Part shown: in pieces, positions 9,916 through 21,412 of the stretch
Numbering within the stretch: position 1 is the stretch's first letter
How the letters are laid out: every line of letters begins with the position of its first letter
Assembly: GCF_002156875.1 (NCBI RefSeq)
Contig: NZ_NCSY01000008.1
Location: 87,501 to 143,806, forward strand
Reading direction: 5' to 3'
Source: Bacillus sp. EAC
GTDB taxonomy: Bacteria > Bacillota > Bacilli > Bacillales > Bacillaceae_G
Length of the DNA: 56,306 nucleotides
The notes under the pieces: model-generated
The model's database searches: none
What the model was told of the DNA's origin: nothing
What the model saw: the letters and a program-made list of their open reading frames with translations, nothing else
Position numbers and translations under genes: made by a program

Positions 9916-10197
9916 CTACTTTTCAGATAAAAACTGCTCAATTTCAAATTTTAACAGTTCTGCACCTTTTTTACTTAAAACAATTTTACCATCACTAAGT
10001 TCTAGATTTGTTTTTGAAATTTCACCAGTCATTAAACAAGTTAAATTTGGCTGGTATTTTTTAAGGACAATTCGATCTTCTTGAACAAATATTTCAAGTG
10101 TATCTCTTTCTGAGATGTTTAATGTTCTACGAAGTTCAATTGGTATAACGACACGACCTAGTTCGTCTACCTTTCGTACAATACCTGTTGATTTCAT
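9916..10197 (-). CDS. abrB: Transition state regulator AbrB
   Basis: DNA-binding regulator of 93 residues that represses stationary-phase genes during growth; spoVG is a known AbrB target in B. subtilis. The N-terminal swapped-hairpin DNA-binding domain is clear (MKSTGIVRKVDELGRVVIP..RRTLNI, residues 1-29), and the C-terminal multimerisation part follows. Start codon at 10197 (minus strand) with AGGAGGA just upstream. It is the only minus-strand protein gene here and is divergent from metG. TTGTCTAAA at 10268-10276 is one base off a Spo0A box and lies in its upstream region, which would fit known Spo0A repression of abrB. Confidence 0.95.
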   Translation of the reverse strand: MKSTGIVRKVDELGRVVIPIELRRTLNISERDTLEIFVQEDRIVLKKYQPNLTCLMTGEISKTNLELSDGKIVLSKKGAELLKFEIEQFLSEK

Positions 10198-12473
<2,276 letters not shown>

Positions 12474-12483
12474 TGTTACTAGG

Positions 12484-12527
12484 AAAAGTGTTTCGTGTAA
12501 AACTATACATGGGACACTTTTTCTTTT
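12484..12527 (+). terminator. metG terminator
   Basis: Stem AAAGTGTTTC / GGGACACTTT (12485-12494 with 12511-12520) with two G-T pairs, loop of 16 bases, then a T-rich tail. It lies ten bases after the metG stop. Confidence 0.8.
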
Positions 12528-12898
12528 GTCATTTATTTTTCTGAAATAATTGTTATAACGTGATGAAATATGTAGTATTCTCTGTGAAACACTTAAAATG
12601 ATATGAATTTGTTGGAATTTGGTAAATGTAACAGAAGTTTTGTTAGAATATGTCATTATATGAAGAAAATATTACAGGTAGATTACAATAGTAAAATTAC
12701 GATAATTGTCTAATAATGTAACTCGTATAACCAAAGTCCTGGTTTTTCAGGGGCTTAACTTAAAAAAACACTAAAATTTTATTAGAAATTAATTAATTTT
12801 AGCTGTTTCTATTTGTAACGGAATTGTTAACTGTGCGTTAGGTAAGAAATTTATCGGTATGCTAGACTAAATCTCAGATGGACGAAGGAGAACTTAAA
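12528..12898. other. metG-tatD intergenic region, no gene seen
   Basis: About 370 bases, A+T rich. I see one short hairpin CCTG / CAGG near 12738-12751 and TATGCT at 12858-12863, which could be a -10 for the next gene, without a matching -35. No riboswitch consensus that I know fits. A frame beginning at 12878 only extends the next gene past its ribosome binding site. Confidence 0.4.
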
Positions 12899-13669
12899 AT
12901 GCTTTTTGATACACATGTACATTTAAACGCTGATCAATTTAAAGAAGACCTTGAAGAAGTTATCAAACGATCACTTGAAGCAGGAGTTGTTCATCAAGTA
13001 GTTGTTGGTTTTGATCGACCAACTATTACGAAAGCTATGGAATTAATAGAGCAATATGATTTTCTATATGCAGCGATTGGCTGGCATCCAGTTGATGCAA
13101 TCGACGCAACTGAAGAAGATTTTGAATGGATTAAAGAGCTTTCTAAACATCCAAAAGTAGTAGCAATAGGCGAAACTGGATTAGATTATTACTGGGATAA
13201 GTCACCAAAGGAAATACAACAAGAAGTATTCCGCAGACAAATTCGCCTGGCGAAAGAGTGTGAATTACCAATCGTTATTCACAATCGTGACGCAACCGAA
13301 GATATTGTTACAATTTTAAAAGAAGAAAATGCATCAGAAGTAGGCGGCATAATGCACTGCTTCGGCGGAAGTGTGGAGACTGCAAAAGAATGTATCGATA
13401 TGAACTTCTATATTTCTTTAGGAGGACCGGTTACATTTAAAAATGCAAAAAAACCAAAAGAAGTTGCGACTGAGATTCCGTTAGATAATCTGTTAATCGA
13501 AACGGACTGTCCATACTTAACTCCACATCCGCATAGAGGAAAAAGAAACGAACCTAGCTATGTATCACTTGTTGCTGATGAGATTGCACGTTTAAAAGGT
13601 ATTTCAGTTGAAGAAGTTCAATTAAGAACATTTGAAAACGCATGTAAAATCTTTCAGATTAACAAATGA
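12899..13669 (+). CDS. yabD: TatD family metal-dependent deoxyribonuclease (YabD)
   Basis: Amidohydrolase-fold nuclease of 256 residues, TatD type. Metal-binding residues expected of the family are visible: H6 and H8 in DTHVHLN, E92 in IGETGLDY, a histidine in VIHNRDA, one in MHCFGG, and an aspartate in ETDCPYLTPHP near 205. The B. subtilis homologue is a 3'-5' DNase linked to DNA repair. The start is put at ATG 12899: AAGGAG at 12885-12890 is eight bases before it and the family begins MLFDTH. The upstream in-frame ATG at 12878 would place the binding site inside the gene. It lies between metG and yabE, as in B. subtilis. Confidence 0.92.
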   Translation: MLFDTHVHLNADQFKEDLEEVIKRSLEAGVVHQVVVGFDRPTITKAMELIEQYDFLYAAIGWHPVDAIDATEEDFEWIKELSKHPKVVAIGETGLDYYWDKSPKEIQQEVFRRQIRLAKECELPIVIHNRDATEDIVTILKEENASEVGGIMHCFGGSVETAKECIDMNFYISLGGPVTFKNAKKPKEVATEIPLDNLLIETDCPYLTPHPHRGKRNEPSYVSLVADEIARLKGISVEEVQLRTFENACKIFQINK

Positions 13670-13853
13670 TTTTATGAACTAGAGCGAATAGATTGGATTC
13701 GTCACAGTTCACGTATGAAGAGTTGAAGGATTTGTCGAAAAAAAACTCTTCTACTTCTAAATCTAGTAAACATACATTCAGTAGAGTAGAAGCACTAGTT
13801 AATAGGTTTGGAGCTAGTCAATCTTTTTTCTCAAAGTAAAGGAGGAGTAAATC

Positions 13854-15062
13854 GTGATAGACGCGAATAGGTTACTTTCTAGACTTGGGAGTAGTAAAAA
13901 ACTAGCAGTACAACTTGCAGGAGCTTTAGTTTTCACTGGATCAGTAGGTACAGGAGCATATGAGGGACTTAAAGAACAAGTAACTCTTGAGGTAGACGGG
14001 AATGAACAGGTTATTCAAACACATGCAAACACTGTGGCTGAATTATTAAAAGAACAGAACTTAACAATAACGAATAATGATGAGATTTATCCTTCTGCTG
14101 ATACAAAAATTTCAGATAAAATGGACGTCGTCATTCAACATGCAAAGTCTGTTAAATTTACAATTGATGGGCAAGAAAAAGTCATTATGACAACTGCTCA
14201 AACTGTCCAAGAATTATTAAAAGAACAAAAAATTAAAGTAAAACCCAATGATATTATCATGCCAGGGCCATCAACACCATTAAAAGAAAATGAAAATGTT
14301 ACTTATGAGAAAGCTTTTCCAATAGTACTTAATGATGGTGGTGTACCTAAAAAAGTATTTTCAACTTCGACTACTGTCGCTGACTTTTTAGAAAAACAGC
14401 AAATTACATTAAATGAATATGATCGAGTTGAACCAGCGGTTGATGCAAAGGTTGAACAAAACGATACAGTTCGAGTGATACGCGTGGAAAAAGTCAACGA
14501 TGTGGTGGAAGAATCATTAGATTACCGTGAAAAAGAAAAAGTGGATTCCTCAATGTATAAAGGGGAATCTGCAGTTATCACAGACGGTGTAAAAGGTCTT
14601 GTTAAACGTAACTTTGAATTGATCAAAGAAAACGGAAAAGTTGTTTCTAAAACACTTATTGATGAAACGATTTTAAAAGATCCTGTTGATCGAGTTGTTG
14701 CTGTCGGAACAAAATCAGTACCTTCTTCAAGTGCACTAGTTAAATCTAGCGCGCCTAAAGTAAATAGTAAGGTTAAAGAAATGTATGTAGAAGCAACTGC
14801 ATATTCACCTTATGATGCTGGAATGAGTGGTACAACTGCAACTGGTATTAATATTCGTAAAAACCCTAATATGAAAATGATTGCGGTTGACCCGAATATT
14901 ATTCCTCTTGGATCTAAAGTATGGGTAGAAGGCTATGGTGTTGCAATTGCTGGGGATACTGGCGGTGCAATAAAAGGTCGTAGAATTGATATTTTAATGC
15001 CTACAAAAGATGACTGTTTTGATTTTGGTCGTCGTACAGTGAAAATTCGTATTATAAGCTAA
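13854..15062 (+). CDS. yabE: YabE-like cell wall protein (DUF348 x3, G5, 3D domain)
   Basis: Exported, probably membrane-anchored wall-active protein of 402 residues (B. subtilis YabE about 437). Order of parts: N-terminal membrane anchor or uncleaved signal at about residues 18-38; three DUF348 repeats (near 46-88, 104-146, 162-203), each ending in a VAELLKEQ-like helix; a G5 domain near 208-290; and a C-terminal 3D domain from about 308 with the aspartates in AVDPNIIPLG, AGDTGG and RIDILMPT that give the 3D name. Such proteins resemble resuscitation-promoting factors and likely hydrolyse peptidoglycan. Start GTG at 13854 with AAAGGAGGAG upstream. A TGTCGAA (13733-13739) lies upstream; its relevance is unknown. 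Confidence 0.9.
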   Translation: MIDANRLLSRLGSSKKLAVQLAGALVFTGSVGTGAYEGLKEQVTLEVDGNEQVIQTHANTVAELLKEQNLTITNNDEIYPSADTKISDKMDVVIQHAKSVKFTIDGQEKVIMTTAQTVQELLKEQKIKVKPNDIIMPGPSTPLKENENVTYEKAFPIVLNDGGVPKKVFSTSTTVADFLEKQQITLNEYDRVEPAVDAKVEQNDTVRVIRVEKVNDVVEESLDYREKEKVDSSMYKGESAVITDGVKGLVKRNFELIKENGKVVSKTLIDETILKDPVDRVVAVGTKSVPSSSALVKSSAPKVNSKVKEMYVEATAYSPYDAGMSGTTATGINIRKNPNMKMIAVDPNIIPLGSKVWVEGYGVAIAGDTGGAIKGRRIDILMPTKDDCFDFGRRTVKIRIIS

Positions 15063-15090
15063 TCTATTTAAAATAAATAGTTGAGATTGT

Positions 15091-15124
15091 AAAAGTAGAA
15101 GGATAAGTCCTTCTGCTTTTTTTT
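15091..15124 (+). terminator. yabE terminator
   Basis: Stem AGAAGGA / TCCTTCT (15097-15103 with 15108-15114), flanked by A and T runs and ending in eight or more T. It closes the yabE unit before rnmV. Confidence 0.85.
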
Positions 15125-15201
15125 ATACTATTTTTAACATGGTATGAAGTTTTTTTATCCTTATGGTATGATTACAATACTTGAATTGGTTGGAGGAACA
15201 A

Positions 15202-16631
<1,430 letters not shown>

Positions 16632-16646
16632 CAAGTTTTTATAGGT

Positions 16647-16690
16647 AGAATCTAAACTTATTGATTAAATAAGTTTGGATTCTTTTTTTT
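16647..16690 (+). terminator. rsmA terminator
   Basis: Fourteen-pair stem AGAATCTAAACTTA (16647-16660) with its complement at 16670-16683 (one G-T pair), followed by a run of T. Very strong intrinsic terminator, separating rsmA from the sporulation gene yabG. Confidence 0.9.
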
Positions 16691-16717
16691 GAGTCGATTT
16701 CAATAATTCAATCTAAT

Positions 16718-16746
16718 CACCCTTTTCTAGGTCGATACATAATCTA
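16718..16746 (+). promoter_or_regulatory. Candidate sigma-K promoter of yabG
   Basis: CACC at 16718-16721, 16-base spacer, CATAATCTA at 16738-16746. This fits the late mother-cell sigma-K pattern (MACM, 15-16, CATANNNTA) at all fixed positions. It lies 54 bases before the yabG start, and yabG is a sigma-K gene in B. subtilis. Confidence 0.65.
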
Positions 16747-16799
16747 AAAAAAGAGAGCAGAATCGTAGTGGGTACTTAAGTCATTTTGGAGGGGAAGGC

Positions 16800-17675
16800 A
16801 TGAATATTAATATAGGAGATATCGTAGAGCGAGCATCTTATAAATATGACTTACTTTTTCGTGTAGTGGAGATAAAACAAAACGGTGATGAAGTAATTGC
16901 TATTTTATATGGTGACGATTTTCGTTTAATTGCTGATGCGCCTTTATCCGACCTGCGAGTGATTATAGAATCTGAGTATCGCGAAAAAGGTAGAAGATCT
17001 TCTGTAGAAATTGAACAGAATTACAAATTATTTAGAAGAGAGACGCTTGAACAAAAAGAAAAAAGAAGGTTTGAAGCAACAAACGGTTATCGAACTGACG
17101 TCAACTTATTTCAGATACCAGGTCGTGTACTTCATATAGATGGAGATCCACTTTATTTAAAAAAGTGTATTGAAATGTATAATAAAATGGGGGTACCTGT
17201 TGAAGGTATCTATTGTAAAGAAACAGAGCTACCAACAAAAATTGGGTATTATTTAGATCATTATCGTCCTGACATACTCGTTATTACAGGTCATGACGCA
17301 TATACGAAAGCAAAAGGTGTAGTTACTGACTTAGATGCTTATCGACATTCAAAATACTTTGTTGATGCTGTAAAAGAAGCGAGAAGAAAAGTTCCATCAT
17401 TGGATCATCTAGTTATTTTTGCTGGGGCATGCCAATCTCATTTTGAGGCGATTATTCGTGCTGGGGCAAATTTTGCTAGTTCACCAACTAGAGTCAATAT
17501 CCATGCTTTAGATCCTGTCTACGTAGTCGGGAAAATAAGTTTCACATCATTTATGGATCGAGTGAATGTTTATGAGGTTGTGCGTAATACGATTACTGGA
17601 GAAAAAGGTCTAGGTGGGGTAGAGACAAAGGGAATACTAAGAACAGGATTGCCTTTTCAATCAATGGAAGAATAA
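16800..17675 (+). CDS. yabG: Sporulation-specific protease YabG
   Basis: Spore coat protease of 291 residues, family U57. In B. subtilis YabG trims several coat proteins so they can be cross-linked by transglutaminase. The N-terminal 60 residues (IGDIVERASYKYDLLFRVV) form a small beta-rich domain; the C-terminal part carries the conserved VITGHDAY and IFAGACQSHFEA segments, whose His and Cys are the likely catalytic pair (inference). Start ATG at 16800 with GGAGGGG upstream. It has its own sigma-K-like promoter and terminator, so it is a single-gene unit expressed late in the mother cell. Confidence 0.93.
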   Translation: MNINIGDIVERASYKYDLLFRVVEIKQNGDEVIAILYGDDFRLIADAPLSDLRVIIESEYREKGRRSSVEIEQNYKLFRRETLEQKEKRRFEATNGYRTDVNLFQIPGRVLHIDGDPLYLKKCIEMYNKMGVPVEGIYCKETELPTKIGYYLDHYRPDILVITGHDAYTKAKGVVTDLDAYRHSKYFVDAVKEARRKVPSLDHLVIFAGACQSHFEAIIRAGANFASSPTRVNIHALDPVYVVGKISFTSFMDRVNVYEVVRNTITGEKGLGGVETKGILRTGLPFQSMEE

Positions 17676-17682
17676 AAATTTA

Positions 17683-17728
17683 GATTTTCTACATCAACGA
17701 GAACTCGTTAGTAGAAAATCTTTTTTTA
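17683..17728 (+). terminator. yabG terminator
   Basis: Perfect ten-base stem GATTTTCTAC (17683-17692) / GTAGAAAATC (17711-17720) with an inner AACGAG / CTCGTT pairing and a run of seven T. Confidence 0.9.
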
Positions 17729-17786
17729 ATTTTCATACATAACTTTATGAATTATACAAATAATATATTGGACTTGAAAATTTTTA

Positions 17787-17816
17787 TTGACAGGTATCTA
17801 GTCTCGTTGGTATAAT
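17787..17816 (+). promoter_or_regulatory. veg upstream sigma-A promoter
   Basis: TTGACA at 17787-17792, 18-base spacer, TATAAT at 17811-17816: both hexamers perfect. It is the first of two tandem promoters before veg. B. subtilis veg is known for strong vegetative promoters. Confidence 0.8.
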
Positions 17817-17827
17817 TTTATGTTTTG

Positions 17828-17856
17828 TTGACGTAGTTTACATAATATGGTATACT
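17828..17856 (+). promoter_or_regulatory. veg proximal sigma-A promoter
   Basis: TTGACG at 17828-17833, 17-base spacer, TATACT at 17851-17856, with an extended TGG before the -10. It begins 11 bases after the first promoter ends, and transcription would start about 16 bases before the veg start codon. Confidence 0.75.
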
Positions 17857-17878
17857 TGTCAGAGTGAGGTGGTATGAA

Positions 17879-18148
17879 ATGGCAAAGAAATTATCTGAAA
17901 TAAAGGATACTTTAGATAGTCATGTTGGACAACGACTTACATTAAAAGCAAACAGCGGGCGCAGAAAAACTGTGGAACGCTCCGGTGTATTAGCAGAAAC
18001 ATATCCATCCATATTTGTAGTACAACTAGATCAAGAAGAGAACGCATTTGAACGCTTATCTTTTAGTTATGCAGATATTTTAACAGAAACAGTTGAATTG
18101 TTTTTCTGTGATGACCATACAAGTGAACTAATGGCGAACGGACAGTAG
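17879..18148 (+). CDS. veg: Veg protein, biofilm regulator
   Basis: Small cytoplasmic protein of 89 residues (B. subtilis 86) that stimulates biofilm gene expression, reported to act through the SinR pathway. The conserved block [37 protein letters not shown] is intact in the central region; it resembles an Sm-like beta fold. Start ATG at 17879 with GTGAGGTGG upstream; the in-frame GTG at 17864 is part of that binding site and close to the transcription start, so it is rejected. Two strong tandem promoters and a terminator make it a highly expressed single-gene unit. Confidence 0.95.
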   Translation: MAKKLSEIKDTLDSHVGQRLTLKANSGRRKTVERSGVLAETYPSIFVVQLDQEENAFERLSFSYADILTETVELFFCDDHTSELMANGQ

Positions 18149-18169
18149 ATTATCTACTGTCTCTTTTCT
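18141..18169 (+). terminator. veg terminator overlapping the stop codon
   Basis: Nine-pair stem GACAGTAGA (18141-18149) / TCTACTGTC (18153-18161), three-base loop, then a T-rich tail. The TAG stop lies within the 5' arm. Confidence 0.88.
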
Positions 18170-18186
18170 TTTTCTCTCTTTTCATT

Positions 18187-18215
18187 AAATAAAATTACAT
18201 ATATTACACATACTA
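18187..18215 (+). promoter_or_regulatory. Candidate sigma-G promoter of sspF
   Basis: AAATA at 18187-18191 (GNATA expected), 17-base spacer, CATACTA at 18209-18215, an exact CATNNTA. Transcription would start near 18222, which rules out the in-frame GTG at 18219 as a start and supports TTG at 18249. Confidence 0.6.
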
Positions 18216-18248
18216 TGCGTGTCGAAGATGAAAAGGGGGTTGCTTTTT

Positions 18249-18428
18249 TTGGGTAGAAGAAGAGGCGTAATGTCAGAGAAGTTTAAAGAAGAGCTTGCAA
18301 AAGATCTTGGTTTCTATGACGTTGTTCAAAAAGAAGGCTGGGGAGGCATCCGAGCGAAGGATGCCGGGAACATGGTTAAAAGAGCAATCGAATTAGCTGA
18401 GTTACAATTATCAAATAAGCAACAGTAA
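18249..18428 (+). CDS. sspF: Small acid-soluble spore protein SspF
   Basis: Forespore DNA-binding protein of 59 residues, alpha/beta-type SASP relative of SspF. It is expected to bind spore DNA and be degraded at germination. The diagnostic parts are [20 protein letters not shown] at residues 2-21, the [11 protein letters not shown] segment and the [10 protein letters not shown] helix. The start is TTG at 18249, ten bases after AAAAGGGGG; codons upstream in frame lie at or before the predicted transcription start. It is a single-gene unit with a sigma-G-like promoter and a strong terminator, between veg and ispE as in B. subtilis. Confidence 0.92.
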   Translation: MGRRRGVMSEKFKEELAKDLGFYDVVQKEGWGGIRAKDAGNMVKRAIELAELQLSNKQQ

Positions 18429-18445
18429 TGAATATTCACTTCGAC

Positions 18446-18475
18446 AAAACCGAAGCAAGATGCTTCGGTTTTTTG
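18446..18475 (+). terminator. sspF terminator
   Basis: Twelve-pair stem AAAACCGAAGCA (18446-18457) / TGCTTCGGTTTT (18461-18472) with a three-base loop and continuing T run. Confidence 0.92.
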
Positions 18476-18592
18476 TGACCTTTACAATCGAAAACCCAGC
18501 GAGAAATAGCACTTTCTAATGGTTACATTTTTCTTATGACTTAATTATGATACAATAGCAAAAAAAGTAGTGTTCATAAGAAGGTGAGAATA

Positions 18593-19462
18593 GTGAAGTT
18601 AATGGTGAAAGCTCCTGCGAAAATTAATCTTTCGTTGGATGTAGTAGGAAAAAGGAACGACGGATATCATGATGTGAAAATGATAATGACAACAATTGAT
18701 TTAGCCGATCGAATCGAATTAGAGCTTCTTCAAGAGGATCGAATTATTGTTACGTCACATAATCGATATGTGCCTGATGACCAACGGAATTTAGCTTACC
18801 AAGCTGCTATCATATTAAAAGATATGTTCGGAGTTAAACAAGGAGCGCATATTTTTATTACTAAAAATATCCCTGTTGCTGCTGGTTTAGCAGGAGGAAG
18901 CTCAGATGCTGCAGCTGTTTTAAGAGGTTTAAATAAGCTTTGGAATCTAAATTGCACGTTAGATGAATTGGCTGAGATAGGATCGAAAATTGGTTCGGAT
19001 GTTTCTTTTTGTGTTTATGGTGGAACAGCAATAGCAACTGGACGCGGTGAAAAAATTGAGCATATCGATGCGCCACCGCCGTGCTGGGTAATTCTAGCGA
19101 AACCAAGTCAAGGTGTTTCGACTGCGACGGTTTATCAAAAATTAAAACTAGATGATGTATCCCATCCAAATGTGGATAAAATGGTCCAAGCTATTTCTGA
19201 AAAGAAATATTACGACATTTGTTCTTCTTTAGGAAATGTATTAGAAACAGTTACTTTACAATTACATCCTGAAGTTGCAATGATTAAAGAACAAATGAAG
19301 CGTTTTGGAGCGGATGCAGTTTTAATGAGCGGAAGTGGACCGACGGTATTTGGTTTAGTAAGGCATGATTCAAGAATGAATCGTGTTTATAATGGATTAA
19401 AAGGTTTTTGTGACCAAGTTTATGCTGTTCGTATGCTTGGTGAACGTGAAAAACTTGATTAA
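18593..19462 (+). CDS. ispE: 4-diphosphocytidyl-2-C-methyl-D-erythritol kinase
   Basis: ATP-dependent kinase of the non-mevalonate isoprenoid pathway, phosphorylating CDP-methylerythritol at the 2-position. The GHMP-kinase fold has 289 residues. [12 protein letters not shown] near the N terminus, the ATP-binding [15 protein letters not shown] at about residues 95-109, and [11 protein letters not shown] near 246-256 are all present. The start is placed at GTG 18593, because AAGGTGAG (18580-18587) serves as ribosome binding site; the in-frame GTG at 18584 lies within it. A -10-like TACAAT is at 18551-18556. It is followed by purR after 54 bases that contain a likely PurR operator. Confidence 0.95.
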   Translation: MKLMVKAPAKINLSLDVVGKRNDGYHDVKMIMTTIDLADRIELELLQEDRIIVTSHNRYVPDDQRNLAYQAAIILKDMFGVKQGAHIFITKNIPVAAGLAGGSSDAAAVLRGLNKLWNLNCTLDELAEIGSKIGSDVSFCVYGGTAIATGRGEKIEHIDAPPPCWVILAKPSQGVSTATVYQKLKLDDVSHPNVDKMVQAISEKKYYDICSSLGNVLETVTLQLHPEVAMIKEQMKRFGADAVLMSGSGPTVFGLVRHDSRMNRVYNGLKGFCDQVYAVRMLGEREKLD

Positions 19463-19504
19463 AAACGAATATTATTATAAGATTTTGTTAAAATATTCGT
19501 GATT
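19461..19504 (+). promoter_or_regulatory. Candidate PurBox pair, purR autoregulation
   Basis: Two inverted boxes with CGAA cores: AAAAACGAATATT at 19461-19473 (11 of 13 to the remembered PurBox AWWWCCGAACWWT) and, reversed, AATATTCGTGATT at 19492-19504 (10 of 13). They are 18 bases apart, close to the 16-17 usual for PurR operators, and lie directly upstream of purR. TATTATAAG between them may be a -10 region. In B. subtilis PurR represses its own operon. Confidence 0.5.
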
Positions 19505-19516
19505 AGAGGTGCTCAC

Positions 19517-20353
19517 ATGAAAATTAGAAGAAGCTCTCGTCTTGTAGGTATGACCCATTATTTGTTGCATCATCCGCAACAGTTAGTATCATTAACTTTT
19601 TTTGCTGATTTGTATGCATCTGCAAAATCTTCAGTTAGTGAAGATTTAGGTATTATTAAGCAGACGTTTGAACAACAAGGAATTGGAACATTGATGACTG
19701 TGCCTGGAGCAGCGGGCGGAGTTAAATATATTCCTAGTATTAGCATTCAAGAAGTAAATAATTTAATTGAAGAGTTATGCGATTTACTTCAAAAACCAGA
19801 CAGAGTATTGCCTGGTGGATATCTATATATGACAGACATACTAAGCAATCCTAACTATGTCAATAGTGTGGGACGTATGTTTGCATCGATTTTTGGTAAG
19901 AAAAAAGTGGATATTGTTATGACAATTGCAACTAAAGGAATACCACTTGCGTACGCAGTTGCAAATTATTTAAATGTACCAGTTGTTATCGTTCGTCAAG
20001 ATAACAAAGTAACAGAAGGTTCAACTGTAAGTATTAATTATGTATCTGGTTCTTCAAAACGAATTCAGACGATGGCACTAACGAAAAGAAGCATTGAGGC
20101 CGGTTCAAATGTTTTAATCATCGATGACTTTATGAAAGCTGGCGGAACGATTACTGGCATGAAGAATTTATTAAAAGAATTCCAAGCAAACGTAGCTGGT
20201 ATTGGTGTATTAGTAGAAGCCGTAAATATAGAAGAGCGATTAGTAGAAGATTATATCTCGCTTGTTAAATTATCAGAGGTAAATGAAAGAGAACAACTTA
20301 TTCGAGTTGAAAAAGGTAATTTCCTAGAAGAATCATTTATTAAAACGGAATAG
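19517..20353 (+). CDS. purR: Purine operon repressor PurR
   Basis: Repressor of purine synthesis genes; DNA binding is relieved by PRPP, so it senses purine demand. The protein has 278 residues: an N-terminal winged helix (residues 1-74, KIRRSSRLVGMTHYLLHHP) fused to a PRTase-fold effector domain with the PRPP loop VLIIDDFMKAGGT near 203-215 and a basic patch. Start ATG at 19517 with AGAGGTG seven bases before; the GTG at 19499 would put the binding site inside the gene. It is followed by ridA after 52 bases, the same pair as in B. subtilis (purR-yabJ). Confidence 0.95.
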   Translation: MKIRRSSRLVGMTHYLLHHPQQLVSLTFFADLYASAKSSVSEDLGIIKQTFEQQGIGTLMTVPGAAGGVKYIPSISIQEVNNLIEELCDLLQKPDRVLPGGYLYMTDILSNPNYVNSVGRMFASIFGKKKVDIVMTIATKGIPLAYAVANYLNVPVVIVRQDNKVTEGSTVSINYVSGSSKRIQTMALTKRSIEAGSNVLIIDDFMKAGGTITGMKNLLKEFQANVAGIGVLVEAVNIEERLVEDYISLVKLSEVNEREQLIRVEKGNFLEESFIKTE

Positions 20354-20405
20354 CACACAAATAATGTGTAAGCTAATTTCATAATAATAGAGGGGAAGAG
20401 TACAT

Positions 20406-20777
20406 ATGCAAATAATCCATACTGATCATGCACCAAAGGCAATTGGTCCATATTCCCAAGCAGTTATTGCTAATGGCCTATTATACACTTCAGGACAAAT
20501 TCCTTTACGTGTAGATGGAACAATTGTTGAAGGCGGAATCGAAGAACAAACAAAACAAGTATTTGCTAACTTAAAAGCAGTTTTAGAAGAAGCAGGTACT
20601 GATTTAACGAAAGTAGTAAAAACAACTGTGTTCTTAAAAGACTTATCAACCTTCGTGAATTTCAATGGAATCTATGAGGAATTTTTCAATGAACACAAGC
20701 CAGCTAGAAGCTGTGTAGAGGTCGCAAAACTACCAAAAGATGTACTTGTAGAAATAGAATGTATAGCAATTGTTTAA
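20406..20777 (+). CDS. ridA: Enamine/imine deaminase RidA (YabJ)
   Basis: Rid family (YjgF/YER057c/UK114) protein of 123 residues. It clears reactive 2-aminoacrylate and related imines made by PLP enzymes; in B. subtilis YabJ was found needed for full purR-dependent repression. [10 protein letters not shown] near the N terminus, the central [10 protein letters not shown] segment and the catalytic arginine in [20 protein letters not shown] (about residue 101) are present. Start ATG at 20406 with GAGGGGAAG upstream. It is followed by a strong terminator and so ends the purR transcription unit. Confidence 0.95.
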   Translation: MQIIHTDHAPKAIGPYSQAVIANGLLYTSGQIPLRVDGTIVEGGIEEQTKQVFANLKAVLEEAGTDLTKVVKTTVFLKDLSTFVNFNGIYEEFFNEHKPARSCVEVAKLPKDVLVEIECIAIV

Positions 20778-20806
20778 AACCTGAAAATTTTTCAGGTTTT
20801 TTTTTG
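20776..20806 (+). terminator. ridA terminator
   Basis: Stem AAAACCTGAA / TTCAGGTTTT (20776-20785 with 20791-20800), short A/T loop and a run of nine T. Confidence 0.9.
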
Positions 20807-20911
20807 TAAATTCCTAAATTTTACATAAATATTTCCGATAAATTACTTGAGGCCTCTGATTTGATGAATTTTTTTAAAAATTAAATAAATTACATAAAAA
20901 TTTTCCAAAAA

Positions 20912-20938
20912 GAAGGAAATTTTTGAAAATTGTTGAAA
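20912..20938 (+). promoter_or_regulatory. Sigma-H promoter of spoVG
   Basis: GAAGGAAAT at 20912-20920 matches the sigma-H -35 (RNAGGAWWW) completely. After 11 bases GTTGAAA at 20932-20938 matches RNNGAAT at six of seven. spoVG is the classic sigma-H gene. The surrounding A+T-rich upstream sequence fits AbrB binding, as known in B. subtilis, though AbrB has no simple consensus. Confidence 0.75.
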
Positions 20939-20979
20939 CTAACTAGTATTGCTTAAAGATGAAAAAGGTGGTGAACAAG

Positions 20980-21270
20980 ATGGAAGTGACAGACGTAAGA
21001 CTACGCCGCGTAAACACGGAAGGTCGTATGAGAGCAATCGCATCAATCACTTTAGATCATGAATTTGTCGTTCATGATATTCGTGTAATTGATGGTAATA
21101 ACGGTTTATTCGTAGCAATGCCAAGCAAACGTACTCCGGATGGAGAATTCCGTGATATCGCTCATCCGATTAACTCTTCAACTCGTAGCAAAATACAGGA
21201 TTCTGTATTAGCTGAATATCACCGTGTAGGTGAGTTAGAAGAAGACTTTGAAGAAGCAGGTGCTTCTTAA
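20980..21270 (+). CDS. spoVG: SpoVG, RNA/DNA-binding regulator
   Basis: Protein of 96 residues, first known from stage V sporulation; homologues bind nucleic acids and affect septation, virulence and envelope genes in several Firmicutes. It is nearly identical in memory to B. subtilis SpoVG across [19 protein letters not shown] and [20 protein letters not shown], with an acidic tail. The start is ATG at 20980 behind AAAGGTGG; the ATG at 20959 would extend the protein into the binding site. Its sigma-H promoter and terminator make it a single-gene unit. Confidence 0.97.
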   Translation: MEVTDVRLRRVNTEGRMRAIASITLDHEFVVHDIRVIDGNNGLFVAMPSKRTPDGEFRDIAHPINSSTRSKIQDSVLAEYHRVGELEEDFEEAGAS

Positions 21271-21280
21271 AAATATGACC

Positions 21281-21318
21281 AAAAAGAACCCGTTAATGTA
21301 TAATGGGTTCTTTTTTTA
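21281..21318 (+). terminator. spoVG terminator
   Basis: Stem AAGAACCCGTTA / TAATGGGTTCTT with one G-T pair (21284-21295 with 21301-21312) and a T run. A TATAAT with an extended TGG lies in its tail (21322-21327) and may be a -10 for glmU. Confidence 0.88.
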
Positions 21319-21412
21319 TGGTATAATAACAAAGATGTAAATTTGATAAAAATTGTTAAAATTAGCATTTTAAGCTTTCTAGTATGGGTAGATAGATTGA
21401 TGGAGGATGACT

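Noticed and set aside
12720-12763. Riboswitch-like stretch (CTCGTATAACC.., small hairpin) before the tatD-type gene
   Set aside because: It recalls the start of purine aptamers but lacks the other two paired regions and the conserved core.
13733-13739. Exact Spo0A-box core TGTCGAA upstream of yabE
   Set aside because: A seven-base match is expected by chance in a window of this size, and yabE has no known Spo0A link.
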